Assembly (NCBI RefSeq): GCF_024158025.1 | Contig: NZ_JAMZEL010000004.1 | Span: forward strand, 372,001 to 436,000 | DNA from: Runella salmonicolor | GTDB lineage: Bacteria > Bacteroidota > Bacteroidia > Cytophagales > Spirosomataceae | Length of the DNA: 64,000 nt | Reading direction: 5' to 3' | Shown here: one piece after another, positions 51,522-61,204 of the stretch | How positions within the stretch are numbered: position 1 is the first letter of the stretch | How the letters are laid out: every line of letters starts with the position of its first letter | Position numbers and translations under genes: made by a program | Notes under the pieces: generated by a model | What the model was told of the DNA's origin: nothing | What the model saw: the letters and a program-made list of their open reading frames with translations, nothing else | The model's database searches: none

Positions 51522-53432
51522 TTACTTCAACAAAAGATTCCAAGCTAAAATCACCAAAATACCAAGAACCATGGCAAAAACATAAAAGCCTGTTTCTCCC
51601 GTTTGTAACAAACGCAGACGCCCCGACAGGAACTGTACCAAACGGCCCGTGCCGTTTACCACCAAATCAATCAGGAATTCACCGAAGCTATACAGCAGGT
51701 CTGATAACTTGCGCATGGGATTGACAAACACAGCTTCGTAGAATTCGTCGACGTAATACTTGTTTTGTAAAACCTTGGGGAAGCCAGTTACGTCTTTGTC
51801 GGCGGCAGGAACTACTTTTTTGCTCATAAAAATATTATAAGCAAACAAAATAGACAAGACCGCTGCCCCTACCGATACTCCCATCAGGATATACTCGGTA
51901 GAATGCTCCAAATGGCCTTCAAACAAATCAGGGTTGACCTGCTTTGACAACTCAAACAGCGGGGCCATAAAATGCGCCAGCGATTCTCCGCCGCCCAATA
52001 CATGAGGAATGTTTAACAAACCACCTGCGGCTGACAATACCGCCAGAATAATCAGTGGAATGGTCATCGTTGCGGGTGACTCGTGCAGGTGATGCTTCTG
52101 GTCGTGCGTACCACGGAACTCTCCGAAAAACGTCACAAACAGCAAACGAAACATGTAAAAAGCGGTCATCATGGAGGTAAACAAGCCAATTCCCCACATG
52201 ATTTGATTGTGCTCAAATACGTGCGCTAAAATTTCGTCTTTTGAGAAAAAACCCGAAAGTGGGAAGATTCCCGAAATAGCCAAAGTGGCAATTAAAAATG
52301 TCCAGAACGTGACGGGAAGGTGCTTACGCAAACCACCCATGTTACGAATGTCTTGCTCGTCAGACATGGCGTGAATCACGCTTCCTGCGCCCAAAAACAA
52401 AAGGGCTTTGAAAAATGCGTGCGTCATAACGTGGAACATTGCCGAGGTATAAGCGCCTACGCCCAACGCGAGAAACATGTAGCCTAATTGACTAACGGTT
52501 GAGTAAGCCAGCACTTTTTTAATGTCGTTTTGGTACAAACCTATGGAGGCTGCCACTACCGCAGTCAACAATCCAATGCCTCCTACCACGCCCAGTGTAG
52601 CTGGCGCAAGCGAATACAGCACGTTGGAACGAATCACCATGTAAATCCCCGCCGTCACCATCGTAGCGGCGTGAATCAGGGCTGATACGGGCGTTGGGCC
52701 AGCCATTGCATCAGGCAACCATGTATAAAGAGGTATTTGGGCTGATTTTCCCATTGCACCTACGAAGAGCAAAGCCGTAATGGTCACAATGATGGTGTCG
52801 TTGATGCTAAAACTACCGTTGGCAGCTTTGGCAAAAACCTCAAGGTATTCAACTGAGCCAAAGGTTTGGATAATCATGAAAATACCCAACAAAAAGCCTA
52901 AATCACCGATGCGGTTCATGATAAAGGCTTTGCGGGCAGCGTTGTTGTAGTTGGTCACTTTGTTCCAAAAACCAATCAATAAATAAGAACAAAGTCCTAC
53001 TCCTTCCCAACCAATAAACATAATGACGTAGTTGGAACCCATCACGAGCAATAGCATGAAGAACAAAAATAAGTTGAGGAAGGCAAAAAACTTCCCAAAC
53101 CCTTCGTCGTGATGCATATAACCCATTGAATAAATGTGAATCAATGAACCTACGCCCGTAACGACCATGAGCATCAGAAGCGATAGCTGGTCTATTTGGA
53201 AGGCAAAAGGAATGGTGAGCTGGCCAATGGAAATCCAATCAAAAAGTTTTACCACCTGTGGTTGACCATCAAAGGCGCTCCACGCTAAAATTGAAATGGC
53301 AAACGCGCCGAGCGATGCCGCCGAGCCGATAACGCCTGCAAGGCTTTTTGGAACATGACGAAATCCAATCCCATTGATGATAAAACCAATGAGCGGCAAA
53401 AGAGGTATTAAAAAAAGTAAGGATGAGTTCAT
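51522..53432 (-). CDS. nuoL: NADH-quinone oxidoreductase subunit L
   Basis: NuoL is the most distal antiporter-like subunit and carries the long lateral helix. The 636-residue protein shows the NuoL phrases LMVVTGVGSLIHIYSMGYM, MFIGWEGVGLCSYLLIGFW, AFIMNRIGDLGFLLGI, KSAQIPLYTWLPDAMAGPTP and VLAYSTVSQLGYMFLALG. The C-terminal helix region (KYYVDEFYEAVFVNPMRKLS) is present, so the protein is full length. It follows nuoK by 65 bp. Confidence 0.97.
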   Translation of the reverse strand: MNSSLLFLIPLLPLIGFIINGIGFRHVPKSLAGVIGSAASLGAFAISILAWSAFDGQPQVVKLFDWISIGQLTIPFAFQIDQLSLLMLMVVTGVGSLIHIYSMGYMHHDEGFGKFFAFLNLFLFFMLLLVMGSNYVIMFIGWEGVGLCSYLLIGFWNKVTNYNNAARKAFIMNRIGDLGFLLGIFMIIQTFGSVEYLEVFAKAANGSFSINDTIIVTITALLFVGAMGKSAQIPLYTWLPDAMAGPTPVSALIHAATMVTAGIYMVIRSNVLYSLAPATLGVVGGIGLLTAVVAASIGLYQNDIKKVLAYSTVSQLGYMFLALGVGAYTSAMFHVMTHAFFKALLFLGAGSVIHAMSDEQDIRNMGGLRKHLPVTFWTFLIATLAISGIFPLSGFFSKDEILAHVFEHNQIMWGIGLFTSMMTAFYMFRLLFVTFFGEFRGTHDQKHHLHESPATMTIPLIILAVLSAAGGLLNIPHVLGGGESLAHFMAPLFELSKQVNPDLFEGHLEHSTEYILMGVSVGAAVLSILFAYNIFMSKKVVPAADKDVTGFPKVLQNKYYVDEFYEAVFVNPMRKLSDLLYSFGEFLIDLVVNGTGRLVQFLSGRLRLLQTGETGFYVFAMVLGILVILAWNLLLK

Positions 53433-53497
53433 AAATTGCTCAATTTGAGAATTTAAAAATTTGAAAATAGCCGATGTCGTATCTCCAAATCAGAAAA

Positions 53498-53842
53498 TTA
53501 CCACTTCAACTTGTTCAGGAATCCAATGTCAATAGTACGCGTATTGCGATAAATCATTACGATAATCGCCAACCCTACGGCGACTTCGGCCGCGGCTACC
53601 GCCATAATAAAAAAGACAAAAACCTGACCTACCGGGTCGGATTTATAGGTCGAAAAAGCGATAAGCAACAGGTTGACGGCATTGAGCATCAATTCGATAC
53701 TCATGAAAATAATAAGCGCATTACGACGGGTCAATACACCCACAATACCGATGATAAACAAAGTCGTTGCTAACAGAACGTAGTTTTGTAAAGGGATAGA
53801 TTGAACAACGTCGGGAATTGACGGGGTAGCTAATGGGAACAT
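53498..53842 (-). CDS. nuoK: NADH-quinone oxidoreductase subunit K
   Basis: NuoK is a three-helix complex I subunit. The 114-residue protein has LTRRNALIIFMSIELMLNAVNLL with the conserved TM2 glutamate and FFIMAVAAAEVAVGLAIIVMIYR with the TM3 glutamate. An N-terminal extension of about 15 residues (MFPLATPSIPDVVQS) precedes the usual start. nuoJ, normally directly upstream, is absent; instead there is a promoter and then the glycan cluster. Confidence 0.95.
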   Translation of the reverse strand: MFPLATPSIPDVVQSIPLQNYVLLATTLFIIGIVGVLTRRNALIIFMSIELMLNAVNLLLIAFSTYKSDPVGQVFVFFIMAVAAAEVAVGLAIIVMIYRNTRTIDIGFLNKLKW

Positions 53843-53899
53843 AGTGCAGTTAGGTCGAAAGAAGTCTTATTGGTCAACGAGGATTTTCCAAAAACGTGG

Positions 53900-53930
53900 C
53901 AAATTTACTGAATAATCGTACTTGCCCAAA
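53900..53930 (-). promoter_or_regulatory. Two-box promoter for the nuoKLMN operon
   Basis: Minus-strand TTTG (53930-53927), 19-bp spacer, then full -7 box TAAATTTG (53907-53900). It lies 58 bp before the nuoK start and separates the nuo genes from the glycan cluster. Confidence 0.6.
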
Positions 53931-54021
53931 TCCGAACTCCAAAAACTATGTCGACTCAGTCGAACCTTTTGGTAATTCCGTCCTGCAATAGTACGGCAAG
54001 AATCAACAGGAATCAAAGATA

Positions 54022-54858
54022 TTAAGTGTTTTTACGCGAAGGGCCCATGATCCAACGTTTGAGTGTTTTTTGTAAATTACTGCCAAGCCAAGCATCAAAC
54101 AACTTGTCTCTTATGCCAGTAGGAGGTACTTTAGGAGCACTTTCGGTGTTGGCTGACAGCACTAAATGAAAGCTACGGCTATCTGCCCCACTGTATTTTT
54201 TTCCTCCCCGAACGAATTGTGTATTAAAAAAATCGACAAATAAAGGAAGGTGTTCAAAGCCTAGCTCAGAAAAACGCTGAAGCCACCACTCACGCTGACG
54301 AACGGTTTGGTGCAGATTTATGCCGTTTACAATATCGTCGACTGTAGCAATACTCATAATCCAAAGACCGTGATTGGCCAAATGTTTTTTAACATGACGC
54401 GCCACGGCCTCTATTTTATCCTCAGAAATATGCTCCATCAGCTCCCACGATGTGATCAAATCAAAGGCAATAGGCGTTTTGCTTTCGCCTGTTTGGACAG
54501 AAACCGTAAAATCGTCGGTAACATCACAGGTGAAAAGATTGCCAGGAATAGTAGCCCACTCGGCTCGTTTGAATTTTTTTGAATAATCACTTCCGTCCAA
54601 TCCAACGGCTAAACAACCATCGTCTAAGCAGTCTTTTACAAACCCTCCACCTGCACAGCCAATGTCTAATATTTTTAGAGGCGCAGGATAGGAATAGAAA
54701 ATTTGGTAGATTTTTTGATTAAAACGATAATTTTTGCTGTTGTCACGAGCGGTTCCCCAAGGCATCAGGTGGTCGGGAGAGTCAAATGCAATTGGTTTTT
54801 GGGCCTCAACGATAATACGGGAAAACTCTGTAAACTTAAAGGCGGTTGGGCTGGACAT
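54022..54858 (-). CDS. SAM-dependent methyltransferase
   Basis: A 278-residue class I methyltransferase. Motif I is LDIGCAGGGFV (about 64-74). Motif II-like acidic VGLDGSDYSKKF and a post-motif ITSWELMEHIS follow. It ends the glycan cluster on the minus strand and probably methylates a sugar or glycan end, which is inference from position. Start ATG at 54858. Confidence 0.85.
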   Translation of the reverse strand: MSSPTAFKFTEFSRIIVEAQKPIAFDSPDHLMPWGTARDNSKNYRFNQKIYQIFYSYPAPLKILDIGCAGGGFVKDCLDDGCLAVGLDGSDYSKKFKRAEWATIPGNLFTCDVTDDFTVSVQTGESKTPIAFDLITSWELMEHISEDKIEAVARHVKKHLANHGLWIMSIATVDDIVNGINLHQTVRQREWWLQRFSELGFEHLPLFVDFFNTQFVRGGKKYSGADSRSFHLVLSANTESAPKVPPTGIRDKLFDAWLGSNLQKTLKRWIMGPSRKNT

Positions 54859-54923
54859 GGAGTGGAAAATTAGTGAATAAAGTAAAATCAGGCTTGTGGA
54901 CTTTGGTTGTTAATTCAAAAATT

Positions 54924-56465
54924 TCATTTGATACGATTGGAAATTTTGCTGCTAATGAGTTTTATATCATGCACTTTAAGCAAAAGATTACTCCCAATGT
55001 ATACAAAACTGGCAACCGTAATAAGGAGGAGCCCCACAAAAAAACTCTTTATTTTATCGTAATCAAATACTTCTCCCCAATAATTATTCAAGCTCCATAC
55101 TACACCTGTTCCGACCAATAATGCCAATGTGATTTTAGCGATTTCCCGTAATTCATACAGGCCCAAATAAACCCTTTTCCAGTACCAAACGGTTAGGATA
55201 GGAACAAGCGACATCAGAAAATTATGAACAAATACCTGAAGCATGACCCCGTTGAAGCCAAGTGTACGGATGGTTGCGTAGCCGATTAAAGCCGAAATAA
55301 CGTGGATAACACTCCAATAATAATATAATACCTCCGGACGTACGACGCTGACCGCCAATTTACGATAAATCATATAAGGCCCTGACCAAATCATGGATAG
55401 GAAAAAGATACACAACAATTCGTAAACCGCCGTTACATCATGAGAATTAAACTTAGCGCCTCCCCATAATGTCCAAAGAAGGTATTTTCCACCTGCCCAA
55501 AAAGGCAACAAAATCATAAATCCGATGAAAAAGGAGAAATTCAGGTTTTTAGAAACAAAGGCTTTAATGGATTGCCCGTTGTTTTGATTTAGTAGCCGAT
55601 TGATTTCATTGAAAAAAACGGTGCTGATGGGCATCATAAACACACTGGCAACTTTTCCATAAATTATTTCGGCATAACGATAAATGGCAAAACTGCCAGG
55701 AGGTAGGAGCGATAGGGCAGCGTTGAAGAGAAATATATACAGTTGGACACTTACCATATATGTAGAAGTAGCTGATAGTGTACGTACTAAATCTCGCAAG
55801 GGGAAATAAGGATTTCGCAGTAGCCATGAATGCCGATAACCTATTTGCCGTAAATAATAAATGGTTGTAAAAAACTGAGCTAAAACGCTGATAAACAAGC
55901 CTGATATTAGGCTCGTTACGTTTTCTGAAGTTCCCCAGATTACCAAAATTAATATATTGGTAATCAGAGAAATCGTGTTGGTAAACTCTACCTTTCCGTA
56001 AATGTTTTCGGCATTGAGCAATCCTTGGAACAAATTAGTGGCTATCTGAATGGGCATCAAAAATCCCGTAATGCAATAGATTTGCCAAATTCCCCATTTT
56101 GTCTCTTCCGTAAAACCAGGGACTAATAAATTGATGATGCCCGTTCCACTAGCGACAAATACCAAAGTCAACAAAAGCGCAATACCTGTCATGTAATTAC
56201 AGAGCGTAGCAATAATTGACATGGCAGCGTTCTTTCCGGCTTCTTGTTTGACTCGGTGGTAGCGAGAAACAACGATTTCGATTAACTGTCCTGTATTGAC
56301 AAAACGCGAAACGGCAGTTCCCAATAATGACGCCGCAAAAAATGCTTCGACCTGCGCAGATGTACCAAAGATGTACACCGTCAGCGTCGAAACAGCTACG
56401 TTGAGAATGATATTAAGGGTGTTTAGGCTAAATAAAACACCTATGTTTCGATAGTCAAGCGACAA
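54924..56465 (-). CDS. MurJ/Wzx-like lipid-linked oligosaccharide flippase
   Basis: A 513-residue polytopic protein of the MOP superfamily, with about 13-14 helices. Recognisable parts are VSTLTVYIFGTSAQVEAFF, GQLIEIVVSRYHRVKQEAGK, GLLNAENIYGKVEFTN and GSFAIYRYAEIIYGKVASV. These are closer to MviN/MurJ than to classical Wzx. In this cluster a role in moving a lipid-linked glycan across the inner membrane is likely; a cell's main MurJ cannot be excluded. The start codon is TTG at 56465. Confidence 0.8.
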   Translation of the reverse strand: MSLDYRNIGVLFSLNTLNIILNVAVSTLTVYIFGTSAQVEAFFAASLLGTAVSRFVNTGQLIEIVVSRYHRVKQEAGKNAAMSIIATLCNYMTGIALLLTLVFVASGTGIINLLVPGFTEETKWGIWQIYCITGFLMPIQIATNLFQGLLNAENIYGKVEFTNTISLITNILILVIWGTSENVTSLISGLFISVLAQFFTTIYYLRQIGYRHSWLLRNPYFPLRDLVRTLSATSTYMVSVQLYIFLFNAALSLLPPGSFAIYRYAEIIYGKVASVFMMPISTVFFNEINRLLNQNNGQSIKAFVSKNLNFSFFIGFMILLPFWAGGKYLLWTLWGGAKFNSHDVTAVYELLCIFFLSMIWSGPYMIYRKLAVSVVRPEVLYYYWSVIHVISALIGYATIRTLGFNGVMLQVFVHNFLMSLVPILTVWYWKRVYLGLYELREIAKITLALLVGTGVVWSLNNYWGEVFDYDKIKSFFVGLLLITVASFVYIGSNLLLKVHDIKLISSKISNRIK

Positions 56466-56480
56466 AGCAAAAGAAACGGT

Positions 56481-58145
56481 TTATGGATTGACAGTAATAA
56501 TGGAATTTGTATGGTATAATTTAGGCTTATCGCCCGTTTGTAGCCATTCAATTTGGGCATTTATCATCGAAATATGACAGTCGTATACTTCTGCTTCCAG
56601 CCCTTTTTTAAAATAACGCCGCTGTTGCAGCATCGCAAGCCAATCATTGCGAGTCGATGAAGTAGGAAATACATAACGACGGGGACCATGGCTTAGTACG
56701 GCGTAGAAAGCTTCTTTGGAAGAAGGGGGAAATTGGAAATGAGCTTCTTTAAGCAACCAATAATTTCCACATACAACTTTATCTACTTTTGTTTCTTCGT
56801 TGCGTTCACATTGGGGCGTTGGTTTAAACTTCAGAACGGTAGCGATTTTGAGCTGTTGCGCTAGATCATACCGCAAAGGTACAACGTACAATCCTGTTTG
56901 ATGGGCTTTAAGGGTTGTTTCTCCAAAACGAGGAGTGCCGTCTATGGTATATACATCTAGTTGATTGTGCAAAAAATTATAATAATTGGCTACGGTCATC
57001 CATTCAGTAGTAAGCCGTAAGCCAATATCTCTAAAATAACTCAAACCCGTTATCACTCCGATGACCATCCAAGAAAAAAAAGAAAGCCACCGACTGAGAC
57101 TGAACGTAATCAGCCGAAAGCACATCAAAAAACTCAGAGCCATGGCTAAAGAGGAATAATGCCGATAGCGGCCTCCGATGATGATACTCATGCCCTTCTC
57201 TGCCCGAAACAATGCCGCAGATAGCGCCGTCAGGAAAATGAAAGCCATCAAGGATAGTAGGATTAGTGCTGTGCGGTCGTTATTTTTTATGTAATTCCTC
57301 AGCATTAAAAAGGTTATGATTACTACTAGGCAGCCTGCTGATACTGCCATGATTTGACCGCCAAGTCCACCAATGAGTGCTGCATAAGACCCGATAAAAG
57401 CAAAAAAATTTAAAGGGACTAATGCCAAATTGCTGAATTCAAATGTCCCCGAAACGGGGTGTTGGCTCAAAATATAAAAGTAGCCTAAGCAACTGATTGA
57501 TCCCGCCAAGAGCCAAGTAAGGTATTGATTTAGAGGACGTTGGTGCATAAACAAAATAAAGACCCCAACTGGCCAAATCATCATGCCGCTTCCATTACTG
57601 AACTGCGCTAAAATAGCCAATGGAATAGCACCGAACCATTGCTTTGGGTTGGCCAATACAAAGATGGAAAGGGTGACAGGAATTAAAACCCAAATATTGG
57701 ACCATACAGCCATGGCCCAAAAGGTAGTGGGCGAGTATTGAGGGTTAAGAAAAGCCAACACCACTAAAAAAAAATACACAGGAGGAAAACGTAGAGATGG
57801 CCGAAACAGCGTATAAAGCAATCCCAACTCAAGAAAGGATAAAACATTGCCCGCCAAAATAATACCACGAAAACTGACGTGCCCAGTCAGTTCATAACTT
57901 AACCACCCCGCTATTCTTGTCATGATGATAATGTGTTCGCTATGCGGCAGAAACAACGATTTGAATTTAGTCCAAGCGTCGGCTTTTTCGTAGGTTAGCA
58001 GGTAGCCTAAAATCGCATCGTAGTCATCAATATAGGGAACATCCACCGCGTGGAGGTTTAGATAATAGAAATACCATCCTAAGTAAATTGCGACCAGCAG
58101 GAGGAGCCAATAAAAACCAGTAGAGGAAGATTTTTGTAAATACAC
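56481..58145 (-). CDS. GT-C-like membrane glycosyltransferase candidate
   Basis: A 554-residue protein with about eleven hydrophobic helices in the first 370 residues and a hydrophilic C-terminal domain with Cys residues (PQCERNEETKVDKVVCGNYW). The first loop carries VPYIDDYDA, followed by HSEHIIIMTRIAGWL. An acidic motif after helix 1 is the hallmark of GT-C enzymes that use lipid-linked sugars. The start codon is GTG at 58145. It is flanked by the flippase and the KdsC-like phosphatase. The glycosyltransferase role is inferred from topology and context. Confidence 0.65.
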   Translation of the reverse strand: MYLQKSSSTGFYWLLLLVAIYLGWYFYYLNLHAVDVPYIDDYDAILGYLLTYEKADAWTKFKSLFLPHSEHIIIMTRIAGWLSYELTGHVSFRGIILAGNVLSFLELGLLYTLFRPSLRFPPVYFFLVVLAFLNPQYSPTTFWAMAVWSNIWVLIPVTLSIFVLANPKQWFGAIPLAILAQFSNGSGMMIWPVGVFILFMHQRPLNQYLTWLLAGSISCLGYFYILSQHPVSGTFEFSNLALVPLNFFAFIGSYAALIGGLGGQIMAVSAGCLVVIITFLMLRNYIKNNDRTALILLSLMAFIFLTALSAALFRAEKGMSIIIGGRYRHYSSLAMALSFLMCFRLITFSLSRWLSFFSWMVIGVITGLSYFRDIGLRLTTEWMTVANYYNFLHNQLDVYTIDGTPRFGETTLKAHQTGLYVVPLRYDLAQQLKIATVLKFKPTPQCERNEETKVDKVVCGNYWLLKEAHFQFPPSSKEAFYAVLSHGPRRYVFPTSSTRNDWLAMLQQRRYFKKGLEAEVYDCHISMINAQIEWLQTGDKPKLYHTNSIITVNP

Positions 58146-58172
58146 AAGCGTACTATTACACGTTTTTATGAA

Positions 58173-58646
58173 TTATTGACCTAAAATCCATTCTGCAAAC
58201 TCCCGCACGGCCCCGTCGCCGCCTTGGGTTTGGAGCAATAAAATGTTAGGAATTTTTTTGACGGCTGCCCGTGCATTGGCAGGGCAGGCTGGCAAACCTA
58301 CGGCTTTCAATAACTCCAGACAGTTAATATCATCTCCAACGTAGGCAACCTCGGCCAAGGTAATGCCCATTTCGGCGCAAATTTCCTCGGCAGCGGCTAG
58401 TTTTCCACCGTCGCGCTTGCCTTGATATAGATAATCGGCCTTCATCTTTACCGCACGACGCGCCACGATTTGGGTATTTTCGGAAGTAATAATCCCCGTT
58501 TTGATGCCCGCATTACGGAGCAGCTCAAACGCCATTCCATCGTAAGTATGGAAACGTTTAAATTCATCACCGCTTTCGGTGTAGTACATACTTCCGTCTG
58601 TCAATACACCATCTACGTCTGTCAAAAATAATTTAATGTCATTCAT
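58173..58646 (-). CDS. KdsC-like HAD phosphatase
   Basis: A 157-residue HAD hydrolase of the small KdsC/tetrameric type. Nucleophile Asp and general acid are in FLTDVDGVLTDG (Asp10, Asp12), the Thr motif is GIITSEN, the Lys is in the KRDGGKLAAAEE segment, and the metal Asp motif is VAYVGDDINCLELL. Relatives cleave Kdo-8-phosphate or N-acylneuraminate-9-phosphate. Next to NeuB and NeuA, a nonulosonate-9-phosphate is the likely substrate. I start at ATG 58646, which avoids overlap with the SDR gene; an upstream start at 58682 overlaps it. Confidence 0.85.
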   Translation of the reverse strand: MNDIKLFLTDVDGVLTDGSMYYTESGDEFKRFHTYDGMAFELLRNAGIKTGIITSENTQIVARRAVKMKADYLYQGKRDGGKLAAAEEICAEMGITLAEVAYVGDDINCLELLKAVGLPACPANARAAVKKIPNILLLQTQGGDGAVREFAEWILGQ

Positions 58647-58659
58647 TTTATATTGTTGA

Positions 58660-59466
58660 TTACCAAGCTGTCCACCCTCCATCTACCATCAAAACGGAGC
58701 CAGTCATGTACGTAGATTCGTCCGATGCCAGTAGCGTAAAAGGCCCGCGCAGTTCTTCACGGTTGGCCATGCGTTGCAGCGGCGATAGTTTAGCAAAATT
58801 GGTTAAGAAAGCCTCGTCGTGGTTATTGAAAATCCCGTGAGGGACTACGGCGTTGCACCTAATGTTGTTTTTGGCGTAAAAAGTGGCAATGTAACGCGTA
58901 AAATTAGGAATAAATGATTTGGAAGCGATGTAATCAATGGGTTTGTAGTTTTGCGTACCCTGCCCAAAATCGTATAAATCCTGATTGGGAGCCACCACCG
59001 AGTAAGTGGAAGCCACGTTGATGATGTTGCCGTAGCCCTGAGCCAACATCTGGCGGCAGGCGGCTTGGGTCACGATGATAGTGCCCGTTAAGTTTACATC
59101 TACCGACCGCCGCAGTAGGTCAAGCGGATAATTTTCAAATCGGCTTTGATTGACCTTCGACATACCCGTTTTGTCAAACTTAGCGTCAATCGCGGCGTTG
59201 TTGACCAAGACGTCGAGGGTTCCAAAATGGGCCACGATTTTGGCGATTCCGTCGGCCACTTGTTGCTCGTTGGTAATGTCCATTTCAACCACGATAAAAT
59301 CAGCGTCGTCAAAATGAGTGTGCAGCCACGCCACGGTGTCGTAGTCAATCCGAACGTCGGTCCATGCTACTCGCGCCCCTTCGTTCATGTAGTGTGTGCA
59401 GATTTCTTTGCCAATCAGCCCGAAAGCACCCGTGAATAAAATGGTTTTCCCCTTTAACTTTTGCAT
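58660..59466 (-). CDS. SDR-family oxidoreductase (nonulosonate/glycan cluster)
   Basis: A 268-residue classical short-chain dehydrogenase. Cofactor motif TGAFGLIGKEI (about 13-23), NNAAID, catalytic Ser in INVASTYS and YxxxK as YIASK, and a C-terminal MVDGGWTAW. It resembles PtmA-type SDRs of nonulosonate loci and probably reduces or oxidises a sugar precursor. It starts 3 bp after the Gfo/Idh gene, so these genes form one operon. Confidence 0.85.
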   Translation of the reverse strand: MQKLKGKTILFTGAFGLIGKEICTHYMNEGARVAWTDVRIDYDTVAWLHTHFDDADFIVVEMDITNEQQVADGIAKIVAHFGTLDVLVNNAAIDAKFDKTGMSKVNQSRFENYPLDLLRRSVDVNLTGTIIVTQAACRQMLAQGYGNIINVASTYSVVAPNQDLYDFGQGTQNYKPIDYIASKSFIPNFTRYIATFYAKNNIRCNAVVPHGIFNNHDEAFLTNFAKLSPLQRMANREELRGPFTLLASDESTYMTGSVLMVDGGWTAW

Positions 59467-59469
59467 CGT

Positions 59470-60435
59470 TTAATTACACATTTTTAGAATTACATCTGAC
59501 TCCCGCAGGTACTGTTCGGTGAGCGAGGCGGTAGAAGACAGGGTTGTATTCTTTAAAAAATCAATGGTTTGTTGTCGAAACATTTCATTGCGCTCAAAAT
59601 CAGGCTCTTCGATTGTTTCGACACCGTAGGGTGTCTGAATAATGATTTTATTCTGAAAATAATCGAACGTCACAAAGGCATCATCAAATACCAGTTCATA
59701 GGTTCTTTTGGGCACTTTTTGGTAATAATTCAGTTGCACAGCCCCCGTGACTCCGCTGGGGTATTCGAGCAAAAATGATGCCCCAGATTCTACGTTTACT
59801 TCTAATTTGGAGCGATAGTTATAGGACCGCTGCCAACGAAGCGGTAACTCTCCAACCAACCAACTGACAATGTCGAGGTCATGGCTGAGCGTGAGGGCTA
59901 CGCCGCCGCCCAATTCGCGTTTGGCCGCGTACGAATCGCGATAATCTTCCCAAGGGTGCCAATTGGGCAAATATTCCCCCCAGTATGTGCTGAAGGACAG
60001 TAGATTACCAAAACGTTTGTCGTCAATAACGGATTTCAGTTGTAGCATCAAAGGATGATAGCGCAGCATATACGCTACTTGGACCAAGCTGTTGGTTTGG
60101 GCCGCCTCTTGCTTCAACGCTTGGATTCCTTCGGGATGGTTTGCCAGCGGTTTTTCAACCAACACGTGAACCCCGCGTTTTACACATTCAACGGCTTGCG
60201 CAAGATGTTGCGCTGTGGGTGTACAAATGATGGCCGCGTAAGGTTTAATGACCTCAATCTCATGAAAGTCAGTGAAGCAATGAACACTTTCATTCTGTAT
60301 ATTTCTTAACGGTAACATCCGTTGTCGGTATACATGAATGTTTTGATAACCAAGTAATTGCAGGATTTCAATGTGGCGCTCACCGATAGAGCCAGCGCCA
60401 ATGACCAAGAGTGAAAGTTGGGTAGAGAGGCTCAA
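59470..60435 (-). CDS. Gfo/Idh/MocA-family sugar dehydrogenase
   Basis: A 321-residue NAD(P)-dependent oxidoreductase. Rossmann motif VIGAGSIGERHIEIL (about 11-25), the family motif EKPLANHPEG and a mixed sheet domain with GGGVALTLSHDLDIVSWL, where His185 or so is the usual catalytic region. The start is TTG at 60435, which overlaps the neuA stop (TTGA). It probably acts on a nucleotide- or free-sugar precursor of the nonulosonate. Substrate unknown. Confidence 0.85.
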   Translation of the reverse strand: MSLSTQLSLLVIGAGSIGERHIEILQLLGYQNIHVYRQRMLPLRNIQNESVHCFTDFHEIEVIKPYAAIICTPTAQHLAQAVECVKRGVHVLVEKPLANHPEGIQALKQEAAQTNSLVQVAYMLRYHPLMLQLKSVIDDKRFGNLLSFSTYWGEYLPNWHPWEDYRDSYAAKRELGGGVALTLSHDLDIVSWLVGELPLRWQRSYNYRSKLEVNVESGASFLLEYPSGVTGAVQLNYYQKVPKRTYELVFDDAFVTFDYFQNKIIIQTPYGVETIEEPDFERNEMFRQQTIDFLKNTTLSSTASLTEQYLRESDVILKMCN

Positions 60436-61184
60436 TCGTTTACTAAGCTATTTTGAAATTTAACACACTCCAATCGCTGCATTACTTCTTCTGCCTTGAG
60501 GAAGCTGTTCATGTCATCAATGTCGATGGCGTAGTCAAAAGGCAAAACGTACGGTAAAATAGGGTAGCCCGACATGGATTTTTTCTCCAAAATAACGGAT
60601 GGCCGAATCACATCCAGCGTACCGATTTGCCAATGCACAGGCGGCAATTTTTGCCGAGGCTCATTATAAGGTTCTGGCAACGTCGGATGTTGCAGTAGCG
60701 GACGCATAGAAGCCGTATCTTCGTCATACAGCCACATTTTATAAGGGGTAATGGGCGCACTCGTAATCATGCGCAGGCTGTCGGCTTCGGGCGTATCAAG
60801 GAGGCGCTGAATGGCCTCCTCCATGTGCTGGACTGTACGGATAGGCGACGTGGGACGCAACTGAACCACCAAATCGGGGGCATAGCCTTCGTTATCCAAC
60901 AACCATTGTAGGGCGTGGGTAAAGACGTCGATATCGGTACTTAAATCTTGGGCAAATTCAACTGGCCGCAAAAACGGGACTTCGGCCCCGTAACGGGCGG
61001 CTACGGCGGCGATTTCTTTCGAATCCGTAGAAATGATGGTTCTGGTAATGGAAGGCGTATCGAGCGCAGCCTTCACACTGTAGGCCACGAGCGGATGCCC
61101 CGCCAGCGGAAGCAGGTTTTTGTGGGGAAGGCCTTTACTACCTCCCCGCGCCTGAATAATGGCCAGTACGTTGGGTCGTGACAA
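60432..61184 (-). CDS. neuA: CMP-nonulosonate (acylneuraminate) cytidylyltransferase
   Basis: NeuA activates a nonulosonic acid with CTP to the CMP-sugar. The 250-residue protein has the signature IIQARGGSKGLPHKNLLPLAG, ISTDSKEIAAVA, LRPTSPIRTVQHME and the end FDYAIDIDDMNSFL. These fit the NeuA/PseF/LegF group; which sugar it uses cannot be told. The start is TTG at 61184. It lies 20 bp downstream of the NeuB gene. Confidence 0.9.
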   Translation of the reverse strand: MSRPNVLAIIQARGGSKGLPHKNLLPLAGHPLVAYSVKAALDTPSITRTIISTDSKEIAAVAARYGAEVPFLRPVEFAQDLSTDIDVFTHALQWLLDNEGYAPDLVVQLRPTSPIRTVQHMEEAIQRLLDTPEADSLRMITSAPITPYKMWLYDEDTASMRPLLQHPTLPEPYNEPRQKLPPVHWQIGTLDVIRPSVILEKKSMSGYPILPYVLPFDYAIDIDDMNSFLKAEEVMQRLECVKFQNSLVND

Positions 61185-61204
61185 AATATAAAAAAGTTGA
61201 ATGA

